From Deltaproteobacteria bacterium (GTDB taxonomy: Bacteria; Bdellovibrionota; Bdellovibrionia; JABDDW01): a DNA stretch of 28,882 nucleotides. Positions 1 to 8,710 of this stretch are shown in pieces. The stretch's first letter is position 1, and every line of letters begins with the position of its first letter. Location of the stretch: contig JABDDW010000016.1 of assembly GCA_013287405.1 (NCBI GenBank), positions 1 to 28,882 of the forward strand, given 5' to 3'. A model generated the notes under the pieces. The model made no database searches, was not told the DNA's origin, and worked only from the letters and a program-made list of their open reading frames with translations. A program made the translations under genes and the position numbers.

Positions 1-1603
1 TCACGGGAAAGAGTTCTACGACTCTCAGAACCATAGGAAGTGCAGCGGATATTGAAAAAGCCTTTAACCTGGAACTGCATCAGTATCAGTCCCGAGACCA
101 AAGAGTGGTTTTTGCTCCCACAACGGATCCTCAAGTTGACAGTCAAATTGCCGGTAAAATATCAGGCATTCTCGGTCTGAATAGTTTCACTCTGCTTAAA
201 ACTCATGCCCGAAAACTTCTCTCAAACAACGCGACCGGAATAGGCACAGGCCCGAACGGAGGTCTTTCTCCAACCGATATTCAAAAGGCCTATAATTTGC
301 CGACCGGGACCGTAAACGGGTCCGGTCAAACTTTAGCTCTAATGGAGCTCGACGGTTATGTCTCAAGCGATATTGCAGGTTACGCAAGACAATTTGCCTT
401 AGCCTTATCTCCAACTCTCCAAAATGTTTATGTCGATAACTTTACTGGTGCCGCTGGAGATGGGGCCGATGAGGTCACCCTCGACATAGAACTTATGATG
501 GCCGCAGCTCCTGGGGTGAATAAAATCTTGGTCTATGAGGGCGTAAATAGTGACACTGGTCCTCTCGATGTCTATGCAAAAATCGCCGACGACAACCTAG
601 CAAAAGAAGTGAGTACATCTTGGGGAGAACCGGAATCTCTCCCTACATCAAGTTATTTAAATTCTGAAAACACCATTTTTCAACAGATGGCGGCCCAAGG
701 ACAAAGTATCTATGCCGCCTCGGGAGACTCCGGCGCCTATGACGATGGGTCTACTTTAAGTGTCGATGACCCCGCGTCTCAACCCTACGTCGTGGCAACC
801 GGCGGGACTACACTCAGTTTAAACTCAAACGGTTCTTACAAGAGTGAGCAAAGCTGGGGAATTTCTGGAAGCCAATCTCAAGGTGGTGGTGGTGGTATAA
901 GCACCGTGTGGCCTCTTCCAACTTGGCAATCAGGCCTTGCCAATGGAGCAAATAAAGGCTCTACCGCAATGAGGATGGTGCCCGATATTTCTCTCGATGC
1001 AAACCCCCAGACCGGTTATGCCATCTACGTCGGGGGAGCGTGGAACATCTATGGGGGCACGAGTTGTGCTGCTCCCTTGTGGGCCGCTTTCACAGCCTTA
1101 GCCAATCAACAAAGGCTCTTTATCAAATTGGACGAAGCAGCTCACCTGGCCAAGGATTCCATGATATAGCCGATCTTTCCACAAACCTTTTTTACCCCGC
1201 CGTTACCGGCTATGATCTTTCAACTGGATTCGGATCCTTCAACGGCCAAAGCCTTATCTCAATTCTCTCTAATTCCAATGGCGAGGGTCTTGTCGCTCCT
1301 AACAGCGTATATGCTACTCCACATAATCAAGTGGCCACCCTCAGTTGGCCGTCTATAAATGGAGCGCTCTCCTATATTGTTAGCCGAAGCCTTTCAAGCT
1401 CAGGTCCATTTACTCAAGTCAGTGGTTCGGTTTTCGCCAACTCGTTCACCGATGTGGGTCTTCGGAACGGCACAACCTACTACTACGAAGTTGAAGCACA
1501 AAATATTAATTCCCATAGTGTGGCCTCAGTTCCCGTTTCCGTTACCCCAGCCTTGATGGCTCCTCAGGCGCCTACTGACTTTTTTGTAACTGTGGAGGAT
1601 TAA
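1..1603 (+). pseudogene. S53 family (sedolisin/kumamolisin-like) secreted serine-carboxyl peptidase with FN3 tail; 5' end outside window, frame broken
   Basis: The frame is open from base 3. It first encodes the end of an S53 activation pro-domain (SAADIEKAFNLELHQY, then a VFAPTTDPQV linker) and then the peptidase. The catalytic Glu and Asp lie in DEVTLDIE (codons 471-473 and 483-485). The oxyanion Asp lies in SGDSGA (726-728) and the Ser in GGTSCAAP (1062-1064). At about 1113-1117 the family alignment jumps from frame 3 to frame 2: frame 3 ends at a stop at 1167-1169. Frame 2 continues with ALYQIG, the Ca-binding FHDI...GYDLSTGFGS segment and one FN3 domain, to the TAA at 1601-1603. About 15 residues normally found between NQ(Q)R and ALYQIG are also missing, so this looks like a deletion of 3n+/-1 bases. 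The gene is probably inactive, because the Ca site and C-terminus are out of frame. An assembly error is the alternative. The family assignment is firm. Confidence 0.85.
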
Positions 1604-1939
1604 ATGAATAAAACTTTAGCCTTGTTAGTTACGATTCTAAGCTTAGGCTGTGGCCAGAATGGGAAAGTGATGACATCGCTACCTCAAGGGCAGTCCAACT
1701 CCAATCAAGTCAAACTGACTTGGAATTCTAATCGGGGAGAACAAGACGGATTTTATATAGAAGAATCTAGCGATGGAATTAATTTTGCACAAATTCTCAC
1801 AGTGCCCGACGGAACTCAGACCGCGTCGGTTTTACTTCCCAAACCCGGAAAATATTATTTTAGAATCAGAGGTTACAACCAAGCAGGAACTTCGGCTTAC
1901 ACTCAAATACAGTCGAATTCGGTGACGGGCCAGCCGTGA
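1604..1939 (+). CDS. Small predicted lipoprotein with one FN3-like domain
   Basis: The protein has 111 residues. The N-terminus MNKTLALLVTILSLGCGQNG is a short charged start, a hydrophobic stretch and a Cys at residue 16. This resembles a lipoprotein signal, but the -3/-2 residues (Ser, Leu) are not the classic lipobox. Residues of about 33-111 look like a single fibronectin type III fold (KLTWNSN near the start, YYFRIRGYNQAG near the end). The ATG directly abuts the stop of the peptidase gene (TAAATG), and GGAGG at 1594-1598 gives a good ribosome site, so the two are probably translationally coupled. It is likely exported and anchored to a membrane. The specific role is unknown. Confidence 0.7.
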   Translation: MNKTLALLVTILSLGCGQNGKVMTSLPQGQSNSNQVKLTWNSNRGEQDGFYIEESSDGINFAQILTVPDGTQTASVLLPKPGKYYFRIRGYNQAGTSAYTQIQSNSVTGQP

Positions 1940-2751
1940 GCGAGAACAACTGCCTCCGGTAACGATCGACCAGTTTTGTGAGGCAACCAGTCTGCCAGTA
2001 TTTTTGCCGCCCAAAAATACTGAGTTCGCGAAGGACTCCCCGGCATAATAATATCGTCCTCATAAAACTTCCATACGTTCTGGTCTTCTTTAAGACATTG
2101 TCTTATGGCCTTATCAATTTCTTTAAAATGCTCCATGCACCACTGCATTTCATGGGGAAAGTAATAGTGATGGACGTGAATAGGAATCTCTGGATAGACG
2201 ATTTGGGAATTCAACGTAGCCAAACCTTCACTGATTAAATGCTCATGCCCCGATACGGCGTCCAAATACTCAGCTCTTGAAACCTTATTCAGTGGCTTGC
2301 CGAGGTGGCCCCAAACCCTGGGCTGATGGTCCCTATAAACATGGGATAACTCATGACTCAAAAGAGCTTGAAGATATTCCCTCTTGGCATCAGGATGATC
2401 CACCCCAAACCAGATGGTGTGATTGCCCAAGTCATACTTCGCAAATCCATCAAAGCGCATTAAGCTTGGACTGAGTCTCAACTCTCCTTTTAATTTTGCC
2501 CCAAAAGATTCTTCTACTTTTTGAATGACCTCTGGAACTTCTTTAATAAACTCCTTAGCCATTTTCTCTTGGGTTAGATACTCTTTACTTTGCATCCATT
2601 TTTGTACATTGGCAATCTCTTCACCCCATTCCACGGCCATCTCTTTGAGGTCGGAGAGACGCTTGTCACTCTGAATCGCGCTCTCGAGATCACTTCTCTG
2701 GTTCCCCTCGAATTCCCGAAGTAACTTATTGTAAAGATCGGTCACTATCAC
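1903..2751 (-). CDS. Putative zinc metallopeptidase-like protein (HExxH, resembles DUF2268-type proteases)
   Basis: The protein has 282 residues and no signal peptide or membrane segment, so it is probably cytoplasmic. The N-terminal 90 residues are charged and helical. HELSH at residues 133-137 is an HExxH zinc site. SEGLATL at 174-180 can supply the third ligand (Glu175), as in gluzincins. The C-terminal part (YFWAAKILADW, then SLPEAV) resembles the end of Zn-dependent DUF2268-type proteins; that family link is from memory and only moderate. The start is GTG, with GGAG 8 bases upstream inside the end of the Sua5 gene; only 2 bp separate the genes. It is the last gene of the long minus-strand series. 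Its final 37 bp overlap the convergent lipoprotein gene. The substrate is unknown. Confidence 0.7.
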   Translation of the reverse strand: MIVTDLYNKLLREFEGNQRSDLESAIQSDKRLSDLKEMAVEWGEEIANVQKWMQSKEYLTQEKMAKEFIKEVPEVIQKVEESFGAKLKGELRLSPSLMRFDGFAKYDLGNHTIWFGVDHPDAKREYLQALLSHELSHVYRDHQPRVWGHLGKPLNKVSRAEYLDAVSGHEHLISEGLATLNSQIVYPEIPIHVHHYYFPHEMQWCMEHFKEIDKAIRQCLKEDQNVWKFYEDDIIMPGSPSRTQYFWAAKILADWLPHKTGRSLPEAVVLAHGWPVTEFDCI

Positions 2752-2753
2752 AA

Positions 2754-3767
2754 CTAATGCTCCGCCTTGGTTAATCGGTCATTGAGGGCGACCCCGATCT
2801 GCTCGTGAGGGCAAGTTAAGGCATAAATCAACCTTGAACTCCCTTCATCGATTTTTCTTAGAGTACTGAAGAGTTCTCTTGCGGCCTCAGGCAGACTTCC
2901 CCTCTCAGAGAGTACAAAAATCTCAAGAAAACCACTTTTTGAAAAAAGCTTTTTATCAGCTTTGGAAAAACAGAGCAACGCGGTATTAGAAACATCCTTT
3001 TGCTGATTTTTTTTCTTCAATAATTTCTCTAATTTTTCTTTGGTGAACAATTTGAGGGGCTTTCTTGGAGCATAGTGAAAATCCATGATTCCAGGACTGG
3101 GGAGAGGTCCCACTCCAACTCCTCGTTTATAAAAAGGAACTTTAAAACCAAGGACGTATTCTATGTCCTCTTGGCTGACACCGCCAGGCCTCAAAATAAC
3201 TGGCCCTTCCAGTAAAGAGAGTACCGTTGACTCCAATCCCACCTCACAGGGTCCCCCGTCCAGTATAACCGGAATATCGGGGCCGAGCTCCCTCTCCACG
3301 GCCGCAGCAGTCGTGGGACTGAGACTTTGAAATCGATTAGCGCTTGGAGCGGCTATGGGCGTCCCGGAATTTTTGATTAGCGCTCTGGCTACGATATGTT
3401 TAGGCATTCTTAAACCTACGGTGATAAGCCCCCCGGTTACCATATCCGGCAGCTCTTTTTTCTTTTCAAAAATTAAGGTTAATGGTCCGGGCCAAAATTT
3501 TTCCATAAGCTTCATGGCTAACCCTTGAACTTTGCTCCCTAGGGGCTTTGCCACTCGCTCTATGTCAGCAAGGTCGGTCACATGAACGATGAGAGGATCC
3601 GCAAAGGGCCTCTGCTTGACTCTGAATATTTTTTCCACAGCTTTAACATTAAGTGCGTCGGCCCCAAGACCGTACACTGTTTCGGTGGGGAAGGCCACGA
3701 GTTCACCAGCCCTGATAAGCTCTACAGCCCTAAACATGTTTTTTTTTATTGTGCCATCAACAATCAT
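2754..3767 (-). CDS. L-threonylcarbamoyladenylate synthase (Sua5/YwlC type)
   Basis: This cytoplasmic enzyme makes threonylcarbamoyl-AMP from Thr, bicarbonate and ATP, the first step of the t6A37 modification of ANN-decoding tRNAs. The protein has 337 residues, the two-domain Sua5 length rather than the short TsaC/YrdC length (about 190). The YrdC domain occupies about residues 8-205, with PTETVYGLG (27-35), the KQRPFADPL nucleotide loop and the APSAN motif. A linker with SPGIMDFHYAP leads into the C-terminal Sua5 domain, which ends ALNDRLTKA. ATG start; the ribosome site is weak (AGGTAG, GAAG). It lies 9 bp after purE and 2 bp before the HExxH gene, so it is probably co-transcribed. The family call is secure. 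Confidence 0.93.
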   Translation of the reverse strand: MIVDGTIKKNMFRAVELIRAGELVAFPTETVYGLGADALNVKAVEKIFRVKQRPFADPLIVHVTDLADIERVAKPLGSKVQGLAMKLMEKFWPGPLTLIFEKKKELPDMVTGGLITVGLRMPKHIVARALIKNSGTPIAAPSANRFQSLSPTTAAAVERELGPDIPVILDGGPCEVGLESTVLSLLEGPVILRPGGVSQEDIEYVLGFKVPFYKRGVGVGPLPSPGIMDFHYAPRKPLKLFTKEKLEKLLKKKNQQKDVSNTALLCFSKADKKLFSKSGFLEIFVLSERGSLPEAARELFSTLRKIDEGSSRLIYALTCPHEQIGVALNDRLTKAEH

Positions 3768-3776
3768 GCTTCGATT

Positions 3777-4295
3777 TCATCTACCTAGAAATTTTTTAAT
3801 CCCCATCTTAGAGAGGAGTTTACGATCTTTAAGTACTTTCTTATTTAAATCTTTTTTATATTTTGCGTATTGATTTTTAATCTCTTGATCACTCGAACCC
3901 ATGATCTGAATGGCTAGAAGTCCTGCATTATAAGCGCCGTCAACAGCGACTGTGGCTACTGGGATTCCTCTGGGCATTTGAGCTATTGAAAGTAAAGAAT
4001 CTAAGCCGTTCAATGCCTTTGAACCTATGGGTACGCCGATAACTGGGATTTTTGAAAAAGCGGCCAACATACCTGGCAAATGAGCCGCCCCTCCCGCTCC
4101 TGCAATAATCACAGTGACGCCCATCTTCTCCCAACGAGCGACTTCTCGCTCCAGGAGTTGGGGTGTTCTGTGGGCAGAAAGGATTTCCGTTCGAACTGAA
4201 ATATTAAAGGTCTTTAGGATTTCACTGGCGGCCTTCATCTTCGGAAGGTCAGAGCGACTCCCCATAACGACAATAACACAAGCACTTTTAGTCAA
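3777..4295 (-). CDS. purE: N5-carboxyaminoimidazole ribonucleotide mutase, class I PurE
   Basis: PurE converts N5-CAIR (the PurK product) to CAIR in de novo purine synthesis. The 172-residue length is normal for class I. Visible motifs are GSRSD (12-16, phosphate/ribose binding), SAHRTP (40-45, with the catalytic His at 42) and AGAGGAAHLPG (65-75). The C-terminal 30 residues are Lys-rich, as is common. The start is TTG with GGGAGAGG 3 bases upstream; the next in-frame ATG (residue 11) would remove the first beta strand, so TTG is preferred. It lies 10 bp downstream of purK, which supports the two-enzyme PurK/PurE route. Confidence 0.96.
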   Translation of the reverse strand: MTKSACVIVVMGSRSDLPKMKAASEILKTFNISVRTEILSAHRTPQLLEREVARWEKMGVTVIIAGAGGAAHLPGMLAAFSKIPVIGVPIGSKALNGLDSLLSIAQMPRGIPVATVAVDGAYNAGLLAIQIMGSSDQEIKNQYAKYKKDLNKKVLKDRKLLSKMGIKKFLGR

Positions 4296-4305
4296 GACCT
4301 CTCCC

Positions 4306-5433
4306 TTAAACGAGAATATTTTCCCGAATGCTTTGAGCCTGCTTAAGAGCCACTTTTACAGATTTTCCGACGGAATTGATATGGCCAAGTTTTCGCCCTT
4401 TTGTGTGGCCAATTTTTCCATACCAGTGAATCCAGCTCTCCTTTGCCTGAATTTCATTTTTCAAAGAAATGATAGACGAACTTTCCAAGTCCATATCCTT
4501 TCTACCAATAATATTCACCATTGCGGCAGATTTTAAAGGTTCGACATTTCCCAATTTCAACCCCGAAACGGCCCTAATATGTTGTTCAAATTGACTGGTC
4601 AGACAAGCATTTTGGGTAACATGCCCTGAATTGTGAACGCGGGGAGCTATTTCGTTTACAAATATTTCTCCGTTCTTCATTAAGAACATCTCAACGGCAA
4701 AAACGCCAATCACCTTAAGATGGCGAACGACTTTCAAAGCGATGGATTTTGCCCTCTTGTCTTCCTGATGGGACACTGGCGCCGGGAACAATGTCCAGTT
4801 ACAAATTCCCTCCTTTTGGACGGTCTCGATGGTCGGATAACAACGAGTTTCGCCAGTTCTTGATCTTGCGACCACAACAGCTAACTCCTTTTTAAACTCC
4901 ACGAGAGGCTCGGCGTAGCCATTAAAATCGCGCAGATTCACCCTCTTTTGATTTGCGATGAAAGTGCCGCGACCGTCGTATCCAAATCGAGCGGTTTTAT
5001 ATACGACCTTCCCTTTGAATTTCTCATAAGCGTTTTCCACATCCCTAGATTTGGATACCCGAACATAATCTAAGCTTGGAATTTTATACTTTTTCAAAAA
5101 CTCTTTTTGGCGCAATTTGTCTTGGGCAAACTCAAGGGTCTCGAAAGTGGGGAAAAAATTCTTACCGGCATATTTTCTAAAAATTTTCGAAAAACGCGGC
5201 AAATCGATAAATTCATTTTCTATGGTCGCCACATCAACTTGGTCAAAGAATCTCTCTAATACTTCATCGCTTCCGTCATCTATGAGGAACTGAGTGGAGA
5301 CTTTAAGGGCGCAATCGGTAGTTTTTTGGGCCAAGATAAAGGGCTCTACTCCGAGCCGCCTTGAGGCCGAGGCAAGCATCTGAGCGAGTTGACCACCTCC
5401 GATGATCCCCAACTTAAAATTTAAGGTTTTCAT
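4306..5433 (-). CDS. purK: N5-carboxyaminoimidazole ribonucleotide synthase
   Basis: PurK is an ATP-grasp ligase that carboxylates AIR to N5-CAIR with ATP and bicarbonate. The protein has 375 residues, the normal length. The N-terminal dinucleotide-like fold shows GIIGGGQLAQM (9-19). The central ATP-grasp region includes KTARFGYDGRG and the metal-binding FVNEIAPRVHNSGH, followed by the usual TQNACLTSQFEQH. It starts with ATG 24 bp after the rplQ stop, with no clear Shine-Dalgarno and no terminator in between. Read-through from the alpha operon is therefore the likely source of transcript. Confidence 0.96.
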   Translation of the reverse strand: MKTLNFKLGIIGGGQLAQMLASASRRLGVEPFILAQKTTDCALKVSTQFLIDDGSDEVLERFFDQVDVATIENEFIDLPRFSKIFRKYAGKNFFPTFETLEFAQDKLRQKEFLKKYKIPSLDYVRVSKSRDVENAYEKFKGKVVYKTARFGYDGRGTFIANQKRVNLRDFNGYAEPLVEFKKELAVVVARSRTGETRCYPTIETVQKEGICNWTLFPAPVSHQEDKRAKSIALKVVRHLKVIGVFAVEMFLMKNGEIFVNEIAPRVHNSGHVTQNACLTSQFEQHIRAVSGLKLGNVEPLKSAAMVNIIGRKDMDLESSSIISLKNEIQAKESWIHWYGKIGHTKGRKLGHINSVGKSVKVALKQAQSIRENILV

Positions 5434-5457
5434 TATTTTAAGGGAACACTACAAAGC

Positions 5458-6054
5458 TTATTGTCTCTTCTTCGCCGTTTTCTTAGCAGAAGAGGGCTTA
5501 GCTTTGCTTATTTTGGTTTCTTTTCGTGCAACTTCTTTACCCACAGCTTCTTTTTTTGCCGCTTCTTTTTTCGCAGCCTTAGCTTCTTTACGGGCTTTAT
5601 TTTTCTCTTTTGTGGCTTCAGACGTCGACTTCCCACCAGCCAGGCTTTTCTCAGCCTTTTTGGCCTTTTTAGTCGTCTCTGCATTCACTTTCTTTAGTTT
5701 CGCATCTAGAAATTCGATAAGTGCCATCTCAGCATTATCGCCCGGTCTACGATCCATTCGATAAATTCGGGTATACCCGCCATTTCGGTCTTTAAACCGA
5801 GGTGCAAGTTCACTAAAAACTTTGGCCACGGCAATTTGATTAGGAATCCTTGATAAAAGTAATCGGCGATCTGCCAAGGACCCGCGCTTACCCAAGGTGA
5901 TAGCCTTCTCAGCCCAACGTCTTAGTTCTTTAGCTTTTGCGAGAGTGGTTGAAATACGTTCATTTTCAACTAAACTAACAACCAAATTCCTCATCAACCA
6001 TACCCTTTGATTATGAGGACGGCTAAAGCTTTGTGTTCTTGCTGAGTGACGCAT
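5458..6054 (-). CDS. rplQ: 50S ribosomal protein L17 with a long Lys/Ala/Glu-rich C-terminal tail
   Basis: L17 lies around the peptide exit region of the 50S subunit. Residues 1-119 are a standard L17 (MRHSARTQSFSRPHNQR start; GGYTRIYRMDRRPGDNAEMA). Usual bacterial length is about 116-130 residues; this protein has 198. The extra 80 or so residues are low-complexity, made of Lys, Ala, Glu, Thr and Ser (for example KEAKAAKKEAAKKEA), resembling an H1-like basic tail. The tail has no stop or frame change, so it appears genuine. The gene lies 12 bp after rpoA, the usual alpha-operon place. Confidence 0.96.
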   Translation of the reverse strand: MRHSARTQSFSRPHNQRVWLMRNLVVSLVENERISTTLAKAKELRRWAEKAITLGKRGSLADRRLLLSRIPNQIAVAKVFSELAPRFKDRNGGYTRIYRMDRRPGDNAEMALIEFLDAKLKKVNAETTKKAKKAEKSLAGGKSTSEATKEKNKARKEAKAAKKEAAKKEAVGKEVARKETKISKAKPSSAKKTAKKRQ

Positions 6055-6066
6055 AAAAATCCTTCT

Positions 6067-7086
6067 CTAGTTATCTTTTTTTGGCTCGTTTGGGTTCCAG
6101 TTCGCCGGAGGCCAACCGTCAAGCTTCATCCCTAAGGACAATCCCATCTCACCTAGTATATCTTTGATTTCATTTAAAGACTTACGTCCAAAGTTTTTAG
6201 TTTTCAACATTTCAGCTTCGGTCTTTTGCACAAGCTCGCCGATATATCGTATATTAGCATTTTTCAAACAATTCGCAGAGCGAACCGAAAGCTCTAGGTC
6301 ATCAACGGATCTGAATAGATGTTCATTCAGAGTAGGTGATGATTTTTCGGCTTCGTCGCTTTCAGGCTCAATAGTTTCATCGAAGTTAATGAAAACCTGA
6401 AGCTGTTCCTTCATAATTTTACTTCCCAAACTCAGAGCGTCTTCGGGCTGAATACTTCCGTCTGTCCAAATCTCCATTGTGAGTTTGTCAAAATCTGTAC
6501 GTTGACCTACACGAGCGTAAGTCACATTATAATTCACCCTACGAACAGGACTGAAAATAGAATCCACGGCAATAAATCCCACGGGTAAATCTAAGCCCTG
6601 CTCGTCAGACGGCACGTATCCGCGGCCAAGTCTCACGAGAATTTCAGCGCTAAACTTGCCACCCTTGCCAAGAGTCGCGATATGTTGATCAGGATTTAAA
6701 ACTTCAACTTGATCGTTAGTTTGAATGTCGGTAGCAGTGATTGGGCCTTCGCTATTTTTTTCAATGCGTAGAGTTTGATTATTAGGGCTATGCATTTTAA
6801 ATCTGACCTGTTTGAGATTTAAAATGATATCGGTTACGTCTTCAACAACGTCTGGAATCGTACTAAACTCATGAAGGACGCCGTCGAATCGCACCGCAGA
6901 GACCGCTGAACCCATCATTGAGCTCAAAAGAATTCGGCGCAAGGAATTACCAATTGTTACACCGTAACCTCTTTCCAAAGGTTTAACGGTGAATTTGCCA
7001 TAATCGGCAGCCAGAGACTCTTTTTCAATCTCGAAACTCTTGGGACGGATGAGTTCTCTCCAAAATTTATAATAATGTTCCTGCAT
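6067..7086 (-). CDS. rpoA: DNA-directed RNA polymerase alpha subunit
   Basis: Alpha dimerises to start assembly of RNA polymerase, and its C-terminal domain contacts UP elements and activators. The chosen ATG at 7086 gives 339 residues starting [16 protein letters not shown], the family's usual N-terminus. A longer reading from a TTG at 7140 would begin inside rpsD and add 18 unrelated residues. AAGGAG lies about 12 bases upstream. The N-terminal domain shows [11 protein letters not shown]. The C-terminal domain shows [15 protein letters not shown], including the Arg matching the E. coli DNA-contact residue R265, and ends [11 protein letters not shown]. It has its normal place between rpsD and rplQ. 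Confidence 0.97.
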   Translation of the reverse strand: MQEHYYKFWRELIRPKSFEIEKESLAADYGKFTVKPLERGYGVTIGNSLRRILLSSMMGSAVSAVRFDGVLHEFSTIPDVVEDVTDIILNLKQVRFKMHSPNNQTLRIEKNSEGPITATDIQTNDQVEVLNPDQHIATLGKGGKFSAEILVRLGRGYVPSDEQGLDLPVGFIAVDSIFSPVRRVNYNVTYARVGQRTDFDKLTMEIWTDGSIQPEDALSLGSKIMKEQLQVFINFDETIEPESDEAEKSSPTLNEHLFRSVDDLELSVRSANCLKNANIRYIGELVQKTEAEMLKTKNFGRKSLNEIKDILGEMGLSLGMKLDGWPPANWNPNEPKKDN

Positions 7087-7102
7087 GTTATCTCTAAGCT
7101 CC

Positions 7103-7726
7103 TTATCTCGAATAATATTCAACGACCATATGCTCTTCAATGGGGAAGGTCACATCGTCTCGACTGGGAATATCTTTAACTGTTCCTTTGAAATCGCCGT
7201 GAGATGCATCCAACCATTTTGGAATCTCTCGGCGCTTAACCGATTCTACCGCGGCCAAAACCTTATTTATTTGTCGACTCTTTTCATGGACCTCTATGAC
7301 ATCGCCCTTTCGCACTTCGTGGCTGGGCATATTGGCCTTTTTACCATTCACTTTGAAATGGCCGTGTTTCACAAGGTGACGAGCCTCGGTTCTGCTGCTG
7401 GCATAACCTAATAAATAAACGGCATTGTCTAAACGACGTTCAAGTTTCAAAAGAAGCGTTTCGCCGGTTACGCCTTTGGCCTGTTCGGATTCGCTGAAAT
7501 AGCGACGAAATTGATCTTCCTGAACGCCATATATACGTTTCACCTTTTGCTTTTCACGAAGCTGAAGAGCAAATTCAGAAAACTTCATTCTCGCCTGCCC
7601 ATGCTGTCCCGGTGGATAGGGCCGGCGTTCAAAACTACATTTATCCGTATAACAACGATCGCCCTTGAGAAATAATTTCATATTCTCTCGACGACATAAT
7701 CTGCAAACTGAATTCTTAGCGCCCAA
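7103..7726 (-). CDS. rpsD: 30S ribosomal protein S4, zinc-binding form
   Basis: S4 is a primary 16S rRNA binder that nucleates 30S assembly. It is 207 residues long. The N-terminus carries Cys8, Cys11, Cys25 and Cys30 (CRLCRREN...CYTDKC), a Zn-binding C+ form. The S4 RNA-binding domain ([30 protein letters not shown]) follows and the end is normal. The start is TTG, with GGAGGG 8 bases upstream; it gives an N-terminus slightly shorter than usual. In many bacteria S4 represses the alpha operon by binding near rpsM; no such site was identified here. Confidence 0.96.
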   Translation of the reverse strand: MGAKNSVCRLCRRENMKLFLKGDRCYTDKCSFERRPYPPGQHGQARMKFSEFALQLREKQKVKRIYGVQEDQFRRYFSESEQAKGVTGETLLLKLERRLDNAVYLLGYASSRTEARHLVKHGHFKVNGKKANMPSHEVRKGDVIEVHEKSRQINKVLAAVESVKRREIPKWLDASHGDFKGTVKDIPSRDDVTFPIEEHMVVEYYSR

Positions 7727-7749
7727 AACTTAAACCCTCCTATAGGTTC

Positions 7750-8169
7750 TTATATACGACGTCGCTTGGAAGGACGGCATCCATTGTGTGGAATTGGTGT
7801 AATATCTCGAATAGCTGTTATGCGTAGTCCAGCCGCAGCCAAAGCCCGAAGTGCTGGCTCACGCCCAGCACCCGGTCCCTTAACAAGAACTCCCACAGAA
7901 CGCATTCCGCACTCTATAGCTTTTCTTGCGGCATCCTCGGCAGCCACTTGCGCAGCAAACGGTGTTCCTTTTCTTGAACCTTTAAATCCTTTGTGGCCAC
8001 TGCTAGACCAAGCCACCACTGCACCACCTACATCACTGATTGTTACAATTGTATTTCCGAAAGAAGCTTGAATGTGCGCAATTCCAGATTGCACATTCCG
8101 TTTGACCTTTTTCTTTTTAACGAGTGGACCTTTTTTTGCCTGATCAGCTTGTTGGGGTTGGGTTGCCAT
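7750..8169 (-). CDS. rpsK: 30S ribosomal protein S11
   Basis: S11 belongs to the platform of the 30S subunit, near the E site and the mRNA exit. The protein has 139 residues. A Lys-rich N-terminal lead of about 24 residues precedes the conserved fold: [18 protein letters not shown], then [19 protein letters not shown] and the C-terminal [14 protein letters not shown] start. It is in its usual order after rpsM (21 bp) and before rpsD (23 bp). Confidence 0.97.
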   Translation of the reverse strand: MATQPQQADQAKKGPLVKKKKVKRNVQSGIAHIQASFGNTIVTISDVGGAVVAWSSSGHKGFKGSRKGTPFAAQVAAEDAARKAIECGMRSVGVLVKGPGAGREPALRALAAAGLRITAIRDITPIPHNGCRPSKRRRI

Positions 8170-8190
8170 TTCTCAATTCCTCAAAATAAA

Positions 8191-8574
8191 TTATTTAGAA
8201 GTTGGAGCCTGTTTCTTATTAGCAATAGTTTTTCTCGGGCCCTTACGGGTACGAGCATTGGTACGACTGCGCTGACCTCTCACTGGCAATCCCTTGCGAT
8301 GACGAATGCCACGATAACAACCGAGATCCATTAAACGCTTTATATTTAGGGCCACATCTCGGCGAAGATCACCTTCAACTTTATGTTCACGGTCAATCAC
8401 TTCTCTGATCTTGGCAACATCCACATCAGAGAGAGCGTCTGTACGTTTGGACTCATCAATCCCAGCTTCTTTTAATATTTTTCGAGAATTAGAAACTCCA
8501 ATTCCAAAAATATATGTAAGACCGATCACTATTCTTTTGTTTCTTGGAAGATCGACACCTGAAATACGAGCCAT
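8191..8574 (-). CDS. rpsM: 30S ribosomal protein S13
   Basis: S13 sits in the 30S head and forms bridges with the 50S subunit and contacts P-site tRNA. The 127-residue length is normal. The start [19 protein letters not shown] and the end segment [18 protein letters not shown] followed by TNARTRKG are diagnostic. A short Lys/Ala tail ends the protein. It lies 7 bp after rpmJ, the classical arrangement at the head of the alpha operon. Confidence 0.98.
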   Translation of the reverse strand: MARISGVDLPRNKRIVIGLTYIFGIGVSNSRKILKEAGIDESKRTDALSDVDVAKIREVIDREHKVEGDLRRDVALNIKRLMDLGCYRGIRHRKGLPVRGQRSRTNARTRKGPRKTIANKKQAPTSK

Positions 8575-8581
8575 GACTCAA

Positions 8582-8695
8582 TTACCCCTGACGCTGTTTA
8601 TGTTTTGGGTTCTCACAAATCACACGTACGACATTTCGACGTTTGATCACTTTACATTTCACACAGATTTTTTTTACGGACGCGCGAACCTTCAT
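8582..8695 (-). CDS. rpmJ: 50S ribosomal protein L36, zinc-ribbon form
   Basis: This 37-residue gene is short and easily missed. The translation begins [20 protein letters not shown] and ends [12 protein letters not shown]. Cys11, Cys14, Cys27 and His32 form the Zn ribbon of the C+ L36 class. L36 is a late-binding small protein that braces 23S rRNA. ATG at 8695-8693, TAA at 8584-8582. It stands between infA (15 bp) and rpsM (7 bp), the normal place. Confidence 0.97.
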   Translation of the reverse strand: MKVRASVKKICVKCKVIKRRNVVRVICENPKHKQRQG

Positions 8696-8710
8696 TAAAA
8701 TTTCCTATTC

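Noticed and set aside
1040..1112. An independent gene start at 1040 for the second part of the peptidase
   Set aside because: The first 24 codons of that frame are an out-of-frame reading of the GGTSCAAP region. Family sequence begins only at about 1115, so this is the broken continuation, not a new gene.
105..1169. A separate peptidase gene starting at the GTG at 105
   Set aside because: The same frame is open upstream to the window edge and encodes S53 pro-domain sequence, so 105 is an internal codon.
4114..4536. A 140-codon + strand open frame over purE/purK
   Set aside because: It is antisense to two well-identified genes, with no recognisable protein features.
7087..7140. An 18-residue N-terminal extension of RpoA from TTG at 7140
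   Set aside because: It would begin inside rpsD, and RpoA family sequence starts exactly at the internal ATG at 7086.
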